From Chloroflexota bacterium (lineage in GTDB: Bacteria > Chloroflexota > Ktedonobacteria > Ktedonobacterales > Ktedonobacteraceae): a DNA stretch of 15,487 nucleotides. A model generated the notes under the pieces. That model saw only the letters and a program-made list of their open reading frames with translations. It was not told the origin of the DNA and did no database searches. Shown piece after piece: positions 6,582 to 13,103 of the stretch (position 1 is its first letter; each line of letters opens with the position of its first letter). The stretch spans positions 1 through 15,487 of the forward strand of contig DAHVFL010000047.1 in NCBI GenBank assembly GCA_027316975.1. Reading direction: 5' to 3'. The position numbers and the translations under genes were made by a program.

Positions 6582-8333
6582 ATGACCATCGACATCAAAC
6601 ATGGTTCCCCCCGGTTTCCGACCGCTTCGAGTAGTATTTCGGCATCCTCGCGGAAGGAAATGGACGCTGCATTGCAGCAATTGCAGGCGAACAAAAACGC
6701 CTGGGTTGCGCTGCCGGTGAGCGAGCGCATCGTCATTCTCGACAGGCTCATGCGGGATTTTCATGCGATTGCGCAGCGCTGGGTTGATGCAGCGGTCAAA
6801 GCTAAAGGTATTCCAGTCGATTCGCCTGCTGTCGCTGAAGAATGGGGGGCGGGCGTCTGGCCTGTGATGAAAAGCCTGCGCCAGTTGCGCCGGGTACTGG
6901 GCGAGATCGCGCAAGCCGGGCATCCTACAATTCCAGGACCTGTGACCACGCGGCCCGGTGGGCAGGTTGTAGCGCAGGTTTTCCCGCTCACTCCCTACGA
7001 CCGTATCTTCTTTATGGGCGTGACCGCCGAAATATGGATGGAGCCGGGTGTGACCGCCGATACCATGAGACAGACACAGGCTGAAATATATCACGATAAA
7101 AACCACGAGGGCAAAGTGGCGCTGGTGCTGGGCGCGGGTAATGTATCGAGCATCGCGCCACTGGATATACTCTACAAGCTGTTCGAGGAAGACCAGGTAG
7201 TGATCATCAAAATGAACCCGGTCAACGCCTATATTGGTCCATTGCTGAGTGAATGTTTCCGGGCGTTGATCGAACCCGGCTTCCTGCGCGTCGTGTACGG
7301 TGGTGCATCGGAGGGCGCGTACCTGTGCAACTCCGAACTGGTGGACGAGATACATATTACCGGTTCTGATAAAACCTTCGACGCCATCGTCTTTGGCACC
7401 GGGCCGGAAGGGGCCGCGCATAAAGCCAATCATGAACCGCTGCTTCACAAGCGTATTACCGGCGAACTGGGCAATGTCAGCCCGGTTATCGTCGTTCCCG
7501 GTCCCTGGAGCAATGCTGACCTGAACTACCAGGCTGAACACCTGGTAACGATGCTGGCGAATAATGCCGGGTTCAACTGCAACGCCACGCGCGTGATTAT
7601 CCAGCACAGCGGGTGGCAGCAGCGCGAACAACTCTTGCAACAGATGCGCGAAGTGTTGAAACAGGTGCCGCCGCGCAATGCCTACTATCCCGGCGCGCAG
7701 GATCGCCAGCGAGCCTTCGTCGCTGACCATCCAGAGGCCGAGCAATACGGCCTGGCCGCGTCCGACCAGCTACCCTGGACACTGATACCCGGCGTAGACG
7801 CGCAGAACAGCGATGATGTCTGCTTCACCACCGAAGCTTTTTGTGGGCTTTTTGCCGAAACGCCTCTCGAAGCGGGCAGCGTGACCGAGTACATCGACCG
7901 CGCCGTCGCCTTTTGCAACAATGAGTTGTGGGGAACGCTCAACGCGACCATCCTGGTACACCCGAAATCGCTGAAAGATCCACAGATCAAAGAGGCGGTC
8001 GAGCGAGCGGTGGGGAACCTGCGCTACGGCAGCATCGGCGTCAATTACTGGGCCGGCACAGGCTTTGCCTTTGGCACAACCACCTGGGGCGCGTACCCCG
8101 GCCATCCGCTGCACGATATCCAGTCCGGCACGGGTGTGGTGCATAACACGCTGATGTTCGCGCACCCGCAAAAATCTGTATTGCGCGGCCCCTTCCGCGC
8201 TACTCCCAAACCTGCCTGGTTCGTCACGCAGGGCAAAACCGCGCGCAAGGTCTTCCCGAAACTCGTGGCATTCGATGCCGCGCCATCGCCTTTGAAAGTG
8301 CCGGGCATCATGTGGACAGCCATTACGGGATAA
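6582..8333 (+). CDS. Large aldehyde dehydrogenase family protein
   Basis: A 583-residue enzyme starting at the ATG with AGGAGA 8 nt upstream. It belongs to the NAD(P)-dependent aldehyde dehydrogenase superfamily: LVLGAGNVSS (181-190) in the nucleotide-binding part, the cofactor-binding Lys in VVIIKMNP (206-213), the HITGS motif (258-262), the general-base Glu295 in TGELGNVSP (293-301), and the nucleophile Cys333 in NAGFNCNATR (328-337). It is about 80-100 residues longer than typical members, with an extended N-terminus (1-120) and an added C-terminal tail after about 535. This resembles a less studied group of large bacterial aldehyde dehydrogenases. The substrate cannot be deduced. It reads divergently from the CoxD operon and is followed after 35 bp by the MgtC-like gene, probably on one transcript. 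Confidence 0.9.
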   Translation: MTIDIKHGSPRFPTASSSISASSRKEMDAALQQLQANKNAWVALPVSERIVILDRLMRDFHAIAQRWVDAAVKAKGIPVDSPAVAEEWGAGVWPVMKSLRQLRRVLGEIAQAGHPTIPGPVTTRPGGQVVAQVFPLTPYDRIFFMGVTAEIWMEPGVTADTMRQTQAEIYHDKNHEGKVALVLGAGNVSSIAPLDILYKLFEEDQVVIIKMNPVNAYIGPLLSECFRALIEPGFLRVVYGGASEGAYLCNSELVDEIHITGSDKTFDAIVFGTGPEGAAHKANHEPLLHKRITGELGNVSPVIVVPGPWSNADLNYQAEHLVTMLANNAGFNCNATRVIIQHSGWQQREQLLQQMREVLKQVPPRNAYYPGAQDRQRAFVADHPEAEQYGLAASDQLPWTLIPGVDAQNSDDVCFTTEAFCGLFAETPLEAGSVTEYIDRAVAFCNNELWGTLNATILVHPKSLKDPQIKEAVERAVGNLRYGSIGVNYWAGTGFAFGTTTWGAYPGHPLHDIQSGTGVVHNTLMFAHPQKSVLRGPFRATPKPAWFVTQGKTARKVFPKLVAFDAAPSPLKVPGIMWTAITG

Positions 8334-8368
8334 GAAACGAGGAAAATCAATAGGGGAGGTGAAATGCG

Positions 8369-9109
8369 ATGATTTCGTTCCCGGAAATCTTGCTCAGGCT
8401 AGGGGTTGCTATCGTTTTGGGTTCGCTGGTGGGGCTAGAGCGTGAATATCACGAACACTCGGCTGGGATGCGCACCATTGCGCTGGTAACGCTGGGATGC
8501 GCTCTTTTTACCATCGTCTCAGCGTATGGATTCCTGGAACTTTTTAGGAGCGTGCGCGGCCTCACGCTTGATCCAACAAGAGTCGCCTCCTATATTGTGG
8601 CGGGCATCGGCTTCCTGGGAGCGGGAACTATCTTCATGAGCCGCGAAAATGAGCGAATCAAAGGATTAACTACAGCCGCTACGATCTGGGTGATGGCGGC
8701 TATTGGAATCGCCTGCGGGGCCGGTATGCTGGCGGGAGCAATCGTGACGACAGCGCTGGTGCTGGTCGTGCTGGTCCTGTTTCGCTTTGTGGAGATATTG
8801 ATCCTACCGCGCCGGTCGGCCAATCGACAGCATATTGAGGTCGAAACTGAAGAGGTGACGGGCCAGTTGCTCTCCGGTATTTACGAAACCTGCGAAGCAA
8901 TGCATGTCGCGATTGAGAAGCTGCGTATCAATACGAGGCCGGGCGGTTCATCCATTGATATGCTTTGCCGGGCCTCCTCCGCACCCGCGCTGGGCAAAGC
9001 GGTTGGCTCCTTACACGGGCTTACGGGTGTGCGCGCCGTTCATGCTCGATTGCGCTCGGAGAGCAACGAACAGGTTGTGCAAGTCAATCGCGAGCGCAAG
9101 GGGAATTAG
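8369..9109 (+). CDS. MgtC/SapB family membrane protein
   Basis: A 246-residue protein with ATG at 8369 and GGGAGGTG at 8353-8361. The N-terminal part (about 1-150) has four to five membrane helices and the MgtC signature: LGSLVGLERE (17-26), AGMRT (32-36), YIVAGIGFLGAGTI (75-88), KGLTTAATIW (97-106) and a Gly/Ala-rich helix after it. A Pro-Arg-Arg junction (about 147) leads to a soluble C-terminal domain (about 155-235) like the ACT-type tail of longer members. MgtC proteins help bacteria in low Mg2+ or acid and can act on the F-type ATPase; most of the wider family is uncharacterised. It lies 35 bp after the aldehyde dehydrogenase gene. No Mg2+-responsive leader is visible, so control by Mg2+ is not supported. 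Confidence 0.92.
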   Translation: MISFPEILLRLGVAIVLGSLVGLEREYHEHSAGMRTIALVTLGCALFTIVSAYGFLELFRSVRGLTLDPTRVASYIVAGIGFLGAGTIFMSRENERIKGLTTAATIWVMAAIGIACGAGMLAGAIVTTALVLVVLVLFRFVEILILPRRSANRQHIEVETEEVTGQLLSGIYETCEAMHVAIEKLRINTRPGGSSIDMLCRASSAPALGKAVGSLHGLTGVRAVHARLRSESNEQVVQVNRERKGN

Positions 9110-9116
9110 AGGGCCA

Positions 9117-9137
9117 GGGCGGGGGCAAGCCCCGCCC
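9117..9137. terminator. GC-rich hairpin between convergent genes
   Basis: GGGCGGGG (9117-9124) pairs with CCCCGCCC (9130-9137) around the loop GCAAG, 8 bp after the MgtC-like stop and 35 bp from the stop of the opposite gene. No T-run follows on either strand, so termination is a guess. The segment, with CTAC after it, looks like a dispersed repeat (minus strand: GTAGGGGCGGGGCTTGCC). Confidence 0.45.
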
Positions 9138-9171
9138 CTACCCTGTACGGAGCTTGCTAGCGCGTTATAGC

Positions 9172-10746
9172 TTACCGAGCTCCTGCTATTTCGCGGAGGC
9201 GCGTGGCGGCTTCGTCACGCGAAAGCTTGCCGGAAAGCAATTCATCCAACACGCCTTCAATCGTAGATTGTTTGACCGGGACCGTAACAACTGGCGCGGG
9301 AATGACAGGTGGCTCGACCGGCGCGGCGCTTTTGCTTGTTCTCACGAGGAGCTTTTCGCGATTCGCCAGCACGAAGTAGACGACCAGGATTACCAGGCCC
9401 ACGGCGACGGCTGCCGCGCCCGAACGTGCCAGGCGCTGCCAGTTATCGAGAGGCGAGCCAAGCGCGTTGGAGATCACCGTATAGAGGGCAAACGCGCCAC
9501 CGATGGCTGTCGCCAGCACACCACCGCCCAGCAGGACAAAGACAAAGCCGCGCCGCGCATCCATCGCGCCGGGAACATCCTGTAGCCTGCGGCGATACAG
9601 GTGAATGTCGAAGGCGATGTAGCCAATACCGGTAATCATGGACGCCAACGGGCCAGACCAGGTATTTATGCTTACGGGTGATTCGAAGAGGTTGAGCAAC
9701 ACCAGCGCGACGCCGGTGTAGAAGGCAAGCGCCATCAATCCGGTTACAATAGCCTCCTCGATGGATAGGGCTGTTTGCCATGCCACGGATGGTACCGGTT
9801 GCTGGCTAGTTGCGCTTCTTAGCCAGAGCGTATAGACAGCGACGACCAGCAGACCGATAATCAGAGACGCCGTGAAGTTATACATTTGCACAACATCGCC
9901 TGTCGCAACACGCGCGCCGGAGAAGTTCAGGATGCCCAGCGCGATGGCCTGACCTACACCATAGAGCATAAAAATTACGCCGATGGCGAAGCTGATAAAG
10001 TAGGCGATACGCTGGAAGAGCGAACCGGTGGCCTTGCGCCCGGCTAGTCCATATGCTATCCAGAAAAGCGCAACCCACAACGCAGCCGCCACATAGATGA
10101 GCGCATTCGGGCCCTGGCACCCGGCCAGTGGATTGTCACCGCAGTTCAAAGTGCGATACGTGGAGCCGCCAAAGAAAAGCGCATCCACCAGCACGTTGAG
10201 GGCATACGTGCTATTGACGATCAACTCGATTAACAGGATAAACTGTATCCCGTACAGGCTCAAACGTTGGAAAAACAAGCCTACCACTGTACCTGCCAGG
10301 GCGCGCCGGCGTTCCCATTCCAGCACGCCGACCAGCGCAAGCGTAGCAATAGTAATGGCGAGTCCAAACGTCACGTCACCGGCTTGCCCAAGCTGACCGA
10401 TGATGCTTGCGCCAGTGCCAATGGCGACCGGTGCGGCGATCAATTCCGTCACGTTCAGGAAAAAGGAACGAATGGCATTGCTGCCACCGGTGGCGGGATC
10501 GCTGCGCATGTCGCGGCGAATCAACCAGTAATGCAAGCCGCCGATGAGCGCAGCGATGAACCAGGAGACGCCAAAAAACACGCCGGCCTGGGTGATAGCT
10601 GCGCTCGATGGGGCGCTGGCATAGGAACCACGCAGCCCTGTCAACGAGAACAAAGACTGCAAAAACCTTGACAGGCCAACGGTTGCGAAAATGAGCATGG
10701 CTACGAAAACGGCGTACAGGTAAAAGCGATAAAGATTGCGAGCCAT
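9172..10746 (-). CDS. Multi-spanning membrane protein, DUF5671-like repeats
   Basis: A 524-residue protein. I use the ATG at 10746, which has AGGAGG 7 nt upstream; an in-frame start at 10785 would lie before this site. It is mostly hydrophobic, with about twelve to fourteen membrane helices. The pattern repeats about four times: an aromatic-rich helix, further helices, and a helix ending in a basic patch (LHYWLIRRDM, IAYGLAGRK, VYTLWLRSA, FDIHLYRRRL). This layout resembles DUF5671, whose function is unknown. After the last helix comes a Pro/Val-rich linker (PPVIPAPVVTVPV) and a short charged helix (IEGVLDELLSGKLSRDEA) of the SHOCT type found at the end of many bacterial membrane proteins. It stands alone, convergent with the MgtC-like gene, behind its own promoter. 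Confidence 0.85.
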   Translation of the reverse strand: MARNLYRFYLYAVFVAMLIFATVGLSRFLQSLFSLTGLRGSYASAPSSAAITQAGVFFGVSWFIAALIGGLHYWLIRRDMRSDPATGGSNAIRSFFLNVTELIAAPVAIGTGASIIGQLGQAGDVTFGLAITIATLALVGVLEWERRRALAGTVVGLFFQRLSLYGIQFILLIELIVNSTYALNVLVDALFFGGSTYRTLNCGDNPLAGCQGPNALIYVAAALWVALFWIAYGLAGRKATGSLFQRIAYFISFAIGVIFMLYGVGQAIALGILNFSGARVATGDVVQMYNFTASLIIGLLVVAVYTLWLRSATSQQPVPSVAWQTALSIEEAIVTGLMALAFYTGVALVLLNLFESPVSINTWSGPLASMITGIGYIAFDIHLYRRRLQDVPGAMDARRGFVFVLLGGGVLATAIGGAFALYTVISNALGSPLDNWQRLARSGAAAVAVGLVILVVYFVLANREKLLVRTSKSAAPVEPPVIPAPVVTVPVKQSTIEGVLDELLSGKLSRDEAATRLREIAGAR

Positions 10747-10798
10747 TATAAAACCTCCTCTGGAAGCGATTCTGCAACGCTTCACAAAAACATCTTAC

Positions 10799-10827
10799 GC
10801 TATAGACGCAAGTATGGCATGGGTCAA
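10799..10827 (-). promoter_or_regulatory. Promoter of the DUF5671-like gene
   Basis: On the minus strand TTGACC (10827-10822), a 17-bp spacer and TATAGC (10804-10799) match sigma-70 boxes at 5/6 and 4/6. The predicted start site lies about 45 bp before the ATG at 10746. The palindromic element begins only 9 bp upstream of the -35 box. Confidence 0.6.
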
Positions 10828-10835
10828 ATGTCACA

Positions 10836-10984
10836 TCTTATTACCAGACATGTGGAGATACGGCTTCCCGTGAGCGAATGTGAGACGTGTTCCGCCTGTC
10901 ATCCCTTCGCTGCGCTCAATGGCAAGCTCTGAGCGCAGCGAAGGGATGACAGGCATTATCTCCAAATGTCTGTCTTATTACCAG
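10836..10984. mobile_element. Putative MITE-like element with flanking direct repeats
   Basis: TCTTATTACCAG occurs at 10836-10847 and again at 10973-10984. Between them lie imperfect terminal inverted repeats, CAGACATGTGGAGATA (10845-10860) and TATCTCCAAATGTCTG (10957-10972), matching at 15 of 16 positions. The body is 125 bp, has no coding frame, and contains a second, perfect inverted repeat. The layout (target-like direct repeats, terminal inverted repeats, no gene) is that of a miniature inverted-repeat element. The 12-bp direct repeat is long for a target duplication and overlaps the inverted repeat by 3 bp, so the exact ends are unsure. Confidence 0.5.
10895..10953. repeat. Perfect 24-bp inverted repeat nested in the element
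   Basis: The left arm (10895-10918) begins CCTGTCATCCCTTCGC and the right arm (10930-10953) is its exact reverse complement; the loop is 11 nt. The core (TGAGCGCAGCGAAGGGATGA) resembles a very widespread family of bacterial intergenic repeats of the type TGAGCGNAGCGAAG. It lies between divergent promoters, so it does not serve as a terminator for either gene. Confidence 0.9.
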
Positions 10985-11176
10985 TTTTGTTACTCAAGCA
11001 CCTCTTTTTTCAAATAGCAAAAAAGTGAACCATATTACGTATACTTACCGACTGGTAATCTTTCATTCTCATTAAGGCTGTGTTATATTACCCTTACTAT
11101 ATTATTAACAATCATAACAGTTGCATAATATGTATAATTCAACCTATCCCAACGGCATAGGATTCAGGAGGGAAAG
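10985..11176. other. AT-rich regulatory region upstream of the ATP-grasp gene
   Basis: This is the right part of the 430-bp gap between divergent genes (10747-11176). It is clearly more AT-rich than its surroundings and has no credible reading frame. It holds a small dyad TTACCgactGGTAA (11045-11058) that could bind a dimeric regulator, and several TATA-like boxes. ATTACCAG, or its complement, occurs three times in the gap (within 10836-10847, within 10973-10984, and at 11052-11059). Confidence 0.5.
11133..11138 (+). promoter_or_regulatory. Putative -10 box of the ATP-grasp gene
   Basis: A perfect TATAAT in ATATGTATAATTC, 38 bp before the ATG at 11177. The -35 region is unclear (AATCAT at 17 bp), so an activator or another TATA-like box nearby (11084-11089) may be used instead. 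Confidence 0.45.
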
Positions 11177-12058
11177 ATGCGCTTTTGTTTTATCATTGAA
11201 GCTCAATACCGCAATGAACCAATGCCGGTGGTCGTTGCGCGCCAGCTCATAGAATGGGGACATGATGTTGACATACTTGAGCCACAGGAAAGTATCACCA
11301 GTTTATCGGGAATAAGCAGGGCAGGCTACGATGCCTACGTGCTGAAGACGGTGTCGGACGGCCCCGGTTTAAGCATCCTGGAAGCTGCCGAAGCTGCCGG
11401 AATCGCGGCCATTAATCGCCCGCAGGCTATTCGCCAGGTGCGTGATAAAGCTGTTGCCATCACCCGCGCTCAAGCTCAGGGACTTCCAGTACCACACACC
11501 TATTTTGTGGCGCATTCTGGCTTACTTCACCAGGTGCCAGAGGAGGACTATCCGCTGGCCATAAAACCTACCAACGGGAGTTCCTGTCGCGGCATCCACA
11601 AAGTAAATAGCCCGCGCGACCTGGCGACATTAGACCTGGCAGACGCCGGAGACTGCTATTTGCTGGCCCAGCGTTATGCTGAAAATGGTAATTTTGACAT
11701 CAAGCTTTACGTTGCAGGAACGCACGTATACGGAGTTGCCAAACGCTCGCCTCTGCACCCACATGTGGAAGTAGATAAGCATCGTATTCCTATCACCCTA
11801 GAGATGCGCGCGATGGCCTTGCAAGTCGGAGATATTTTCGGGTTGGACATTTACGGCCTGGATGTGGTGGAGACGGTCCACGGCTCGCTGGTGGTTGATA
11901 TTAATGATTTTCCCAGTTTTGGGCATGTACCGGACGCAACCACCATCGTAGCTGCCCACATTATCGAAGTCGCCTCGCGTCAGATCGCGCGTCGTTTGAA
12001 TAACGCGCCTCCCGCCCGTATCATGGATATTTCAGTAGAGGTCGCTGCATCCGCGTAA
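11177..12058 (+). CDS. RimK-like ATP-grasp family protein
   Basis: A 293-residue protein with ATG at 11177 and AGGAGG 5 nt upstream. The pre-ATP-grasp domain (about 1-85) is followed by the ATP-grasp fold: a first Lys in QVRDKAVAIT (87-96), LPVPHTYFV (103-111), the nucleotide-binding Lys130 in LAIKPTNGSSCRGI (127-140), DIKLYVAGTHVYGVAKR (174-190), and metal ligands around Asp229 (YGLDVVE) and Asp241-Asn243 (VVDINDFPSFG). The family joins a carboxylate to an amine or thiol through an acylphosphate; members include RimK (glutamate ligation to S6), LysX and peptide-modifying ligases. The metal-site motif DINDFPSF also recalls inositol-phosphate kinases of the same fold. No precursor peptide, carrier protein or partner enzyme lies next to it, so the substrate is open. 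It ends before a strong hairpin and is probably transcribed alone. Confidence 0.85.
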   Translation: MRFCFIIEAQYRNEPMPVVVARQLIEWGHDVDILEPQESITSLSGISRAGYDAYVLKTVSDGPGLSILEAAEAAGIAAINRPQAIRQVRDKAVAITRAQAQGLPVPHTYFVAHSGLLHQVPEEDYPLAIKPTNGSSCRGIHKVNSPRDLATLDLADAGDCYLLAQRYAENGNFDIKLYVAGTHVYGVAKRSPLHPHVEVDKHRIPITLEMRAMALQVGDIFGLDIYGLDVVETVHGSLVVDINDFPSFGHVPDATTIVAAHIIEVASRQIARRLNNAPPARIMDISVEVAASA

Positions 12059-12091
12059 AACATGTGGGGATAACCAGAAATGGTACGGAGT

Positions 12092-12119
12092 GGGAGGGCG
12101 CATCGAATTGCGCCCTCCC
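12092..12119. terminator. Bidirectional hairpin between convergent genes
   Basis: GGGAGGGCGC (12092-12101) and GCGCCCTCCC (12110-12119) form a perfect 10-bp stem around an 8-nt loop. It sits 33 bp after the ATP-grasp stop and 14 bp beyond the stop of the opposite lipoprotein gene. Only a weak TTAG follows on the plus strand, so it is not a classic T-run terminator, but its place and strength suit the role. Confidence 0.65.
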
Positions 12120-12133
12120 TTAGTAATCGGCTG

Positions 12134-12775
12134 CTATGCCGTGAACTTGAACGACTGGAGCATGGGTTGGAAGTACTGTGTGTTGGCCGCGTCAAAGGTG
12201 GCTTGAAGGGTTTCATACGTGATGGTAAAGCTATTGGTCGAAGGTGAATTTGCGGGACGGTTGTCCGAAGCGACCACTATTTGAACGGTGCCGGTCTGAC
12301 CAGCAGCAGAAGATGTTCCGGCAATCGACTTTTGCGTCCAGGTATCACCACCAATGCTAGTGGATGAAGGCACATTCACTGTCTGCGGATTCGTAACGGT
12401 ATTTTTCACCGCCTCGATCGCGGTATTGACAACGGTATCAGGGCTGATAGCGCCAGCAGGATCAGGGGCAATGACGATAGTTAGACTATAGATACCACTG
12501 GAGTCAGAAAACACGACGCTCTTACCGCTGGCATTTGCCTTCCAACCCTGGGGATAGCCAATGGTGTAACCACTACCGGTATAGGTTGTCAAATTTGCCG
12601 CCGATGTTGGAGAGACGACCGGGGTTGGCGACGGGGTTGGAGATAGCGTTGGTGTTGGCGTTGAGCCTGATGTCGCGCCGCTGCTCCCGCAGGCAGCTAC
12701 TAACAAAACAAGCAACATGCTGCAAGCAAGCAATACGTTTTTTGCTGAAATTCCGAAAAATCCTGGTAAACGCAT
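12134..12775 (-). CDS. PsbP-like secreted lipoprotein
   Basis: A 213-residue protein with ATG at 12775 and AGGAGGAA about 8 nt upstream. It begins with a lipoprotein signal peptide: the hydrophobic helix (about 13-27) ends in the lipobox VAAC with lipidated Cys29. A Thr/Pro/Ser-rich spacer (about 38-60, TPTPTLSPTPSPTP) tethers the domain to the outer membrane face. Residues about 62-213 resemble the PsbP/DUF1795 fold: YTIGYPQGWKA (70-80) near the start, a central beta-rich region with FSDSSGIYSLTIVIA, and a final helix with FQPMLQSFKF. Proteins of this shape are common and of unknown function in non-photosynthetic bacteria, so the name does not imply photosynthesis. It is convergent with the ATP-grasp gene and probably a single-gene transcript. 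Confidence 0.82.
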   Translation of the reverse strand: MRLPGFFGISAKNVLLACSMLLVLLVAACGSSGATSGSTPTPTLSPTPSPTPVVSPTSAANLTTYTGSGYTIGYPQGWKANASGKSVVFSDSSGIYSLTIVIAPDPAGAISPDTVVNTAIEAVKNTVTNPQTVNVPSSTSIGGDTWTQKSIAGTSSAAGQTGTVQIVVASDNRPANSPSTNSFTITYETLQATFDAANTQYFQPMLQSFKFTA

Positions 12776-12976
12776 ATAAAATCTTCCTCCTATTACAGGT
12801 ATATCTTCCGGGTACTTCTTTTTGAATACCGTAGTAATAGCACGATTCGGTTAAGGGAATGGAGTCAGGGAGCCAAACGACCGATGCCCGGCGCGTTGGG
12901 ACGCGGGCGGCATACTGGCATGGTGAGGCGAGACGGACACATGGGACATTTGGGACAGGGCCGGTGGAGCAGATGA

Positions 12977-12999
12977 GGGCGGCGCAAGCGCCCCCGCCC
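12977..12999. repeat. GC-rich imperfect palindrome
   Basis: GGGCGGCGC (12977-12985), a two-base AA loop and a GCGCCCCCGCCC arm (to 12999) pair with a 3-nt bulge. It resembles the hairpin at 9117-9137, with the same GGGCGG...AAG...CCCCGCCC plan. Confidence 0.5.
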
Positions 13000-13055
13000 A
13001 ATGAACCTGCGAAGGGTGGCTCGTTGGTCTTGTCGCTGCCCCTCGCAGGTTCATT
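13000..13055. repeat. Inverted repeat with 13-bp perfect arms
   Basis: AATGAACCTGCGA (13000-13012) pairs with TCGCAGGTTCATT (13043-13055). The pairing continues imperfectly inward (AGGGTGGC against GCTGCCCC), giving a stem of about 20 bp and a loop near 15 nt. It directly abuts the preceding palindrome. Confidence 0.8.
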
Positions 13056-13060
13056 GCTAC

Positions 13061-13096
13061 ACCAGGGCGCTCAAATACTCTTCGAGCGACCCTGGT
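13061..13096 (-). terminator. Putative terminator of the ferritin-like gene
   Basis: ACCAGGGCGCTC (13061-13072) pairs with GAGCGACCCTGGT (13084-13096) with one bulged base; the loop is 11 nt. On the minus strand it begins 7 nt after the TAA stop of the ferritin-like gene. No T-run follows, so termination is inferred from position. Confidence 0.45.
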
Positions 13097-13103
13097 TACA
13101 CTA

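Larger units (their letters stand above)
12776..13103. other. 328-bp intergenic region with several hairpins
   Basis: This lies between two minus-strand genes. Apart from the hairpins listed separately, I see no RNA gene. The part just before the lipoprotein gene (12776-12860) should hold its promoter, but I find no convincing pair of boxes (TTAACC is the best -35 candidate). A plus-strand open frame across 12859-13107 has a poor start and low-complexity content and is not called. Confidence 0.5.

Noticed and set aside
6558..7745. Long minus-strand open frame opposite the aldehyde dehydrogenase
   Set aside because: It is a shadow of a strongly supported gene. It is rich in His, Arg and Gln, shows no domain motifs and has no ribosome-binding site.
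8353..8371. Mg2+ riboswitch or regulatory leader before the MgtC-like gene
   Set aside because: Only 35 bp separate it from the preceding stop codon, enough for the ribosome-binding site but not for a riboswitch.
12134..12775. Photosynthesis-related function from the PsbP-like fold
   Set aside because: The similarity is only to the general fold, no photosynthesis gene is in the window, and such lipoproteins are common in non-photosynthetic bacteria.
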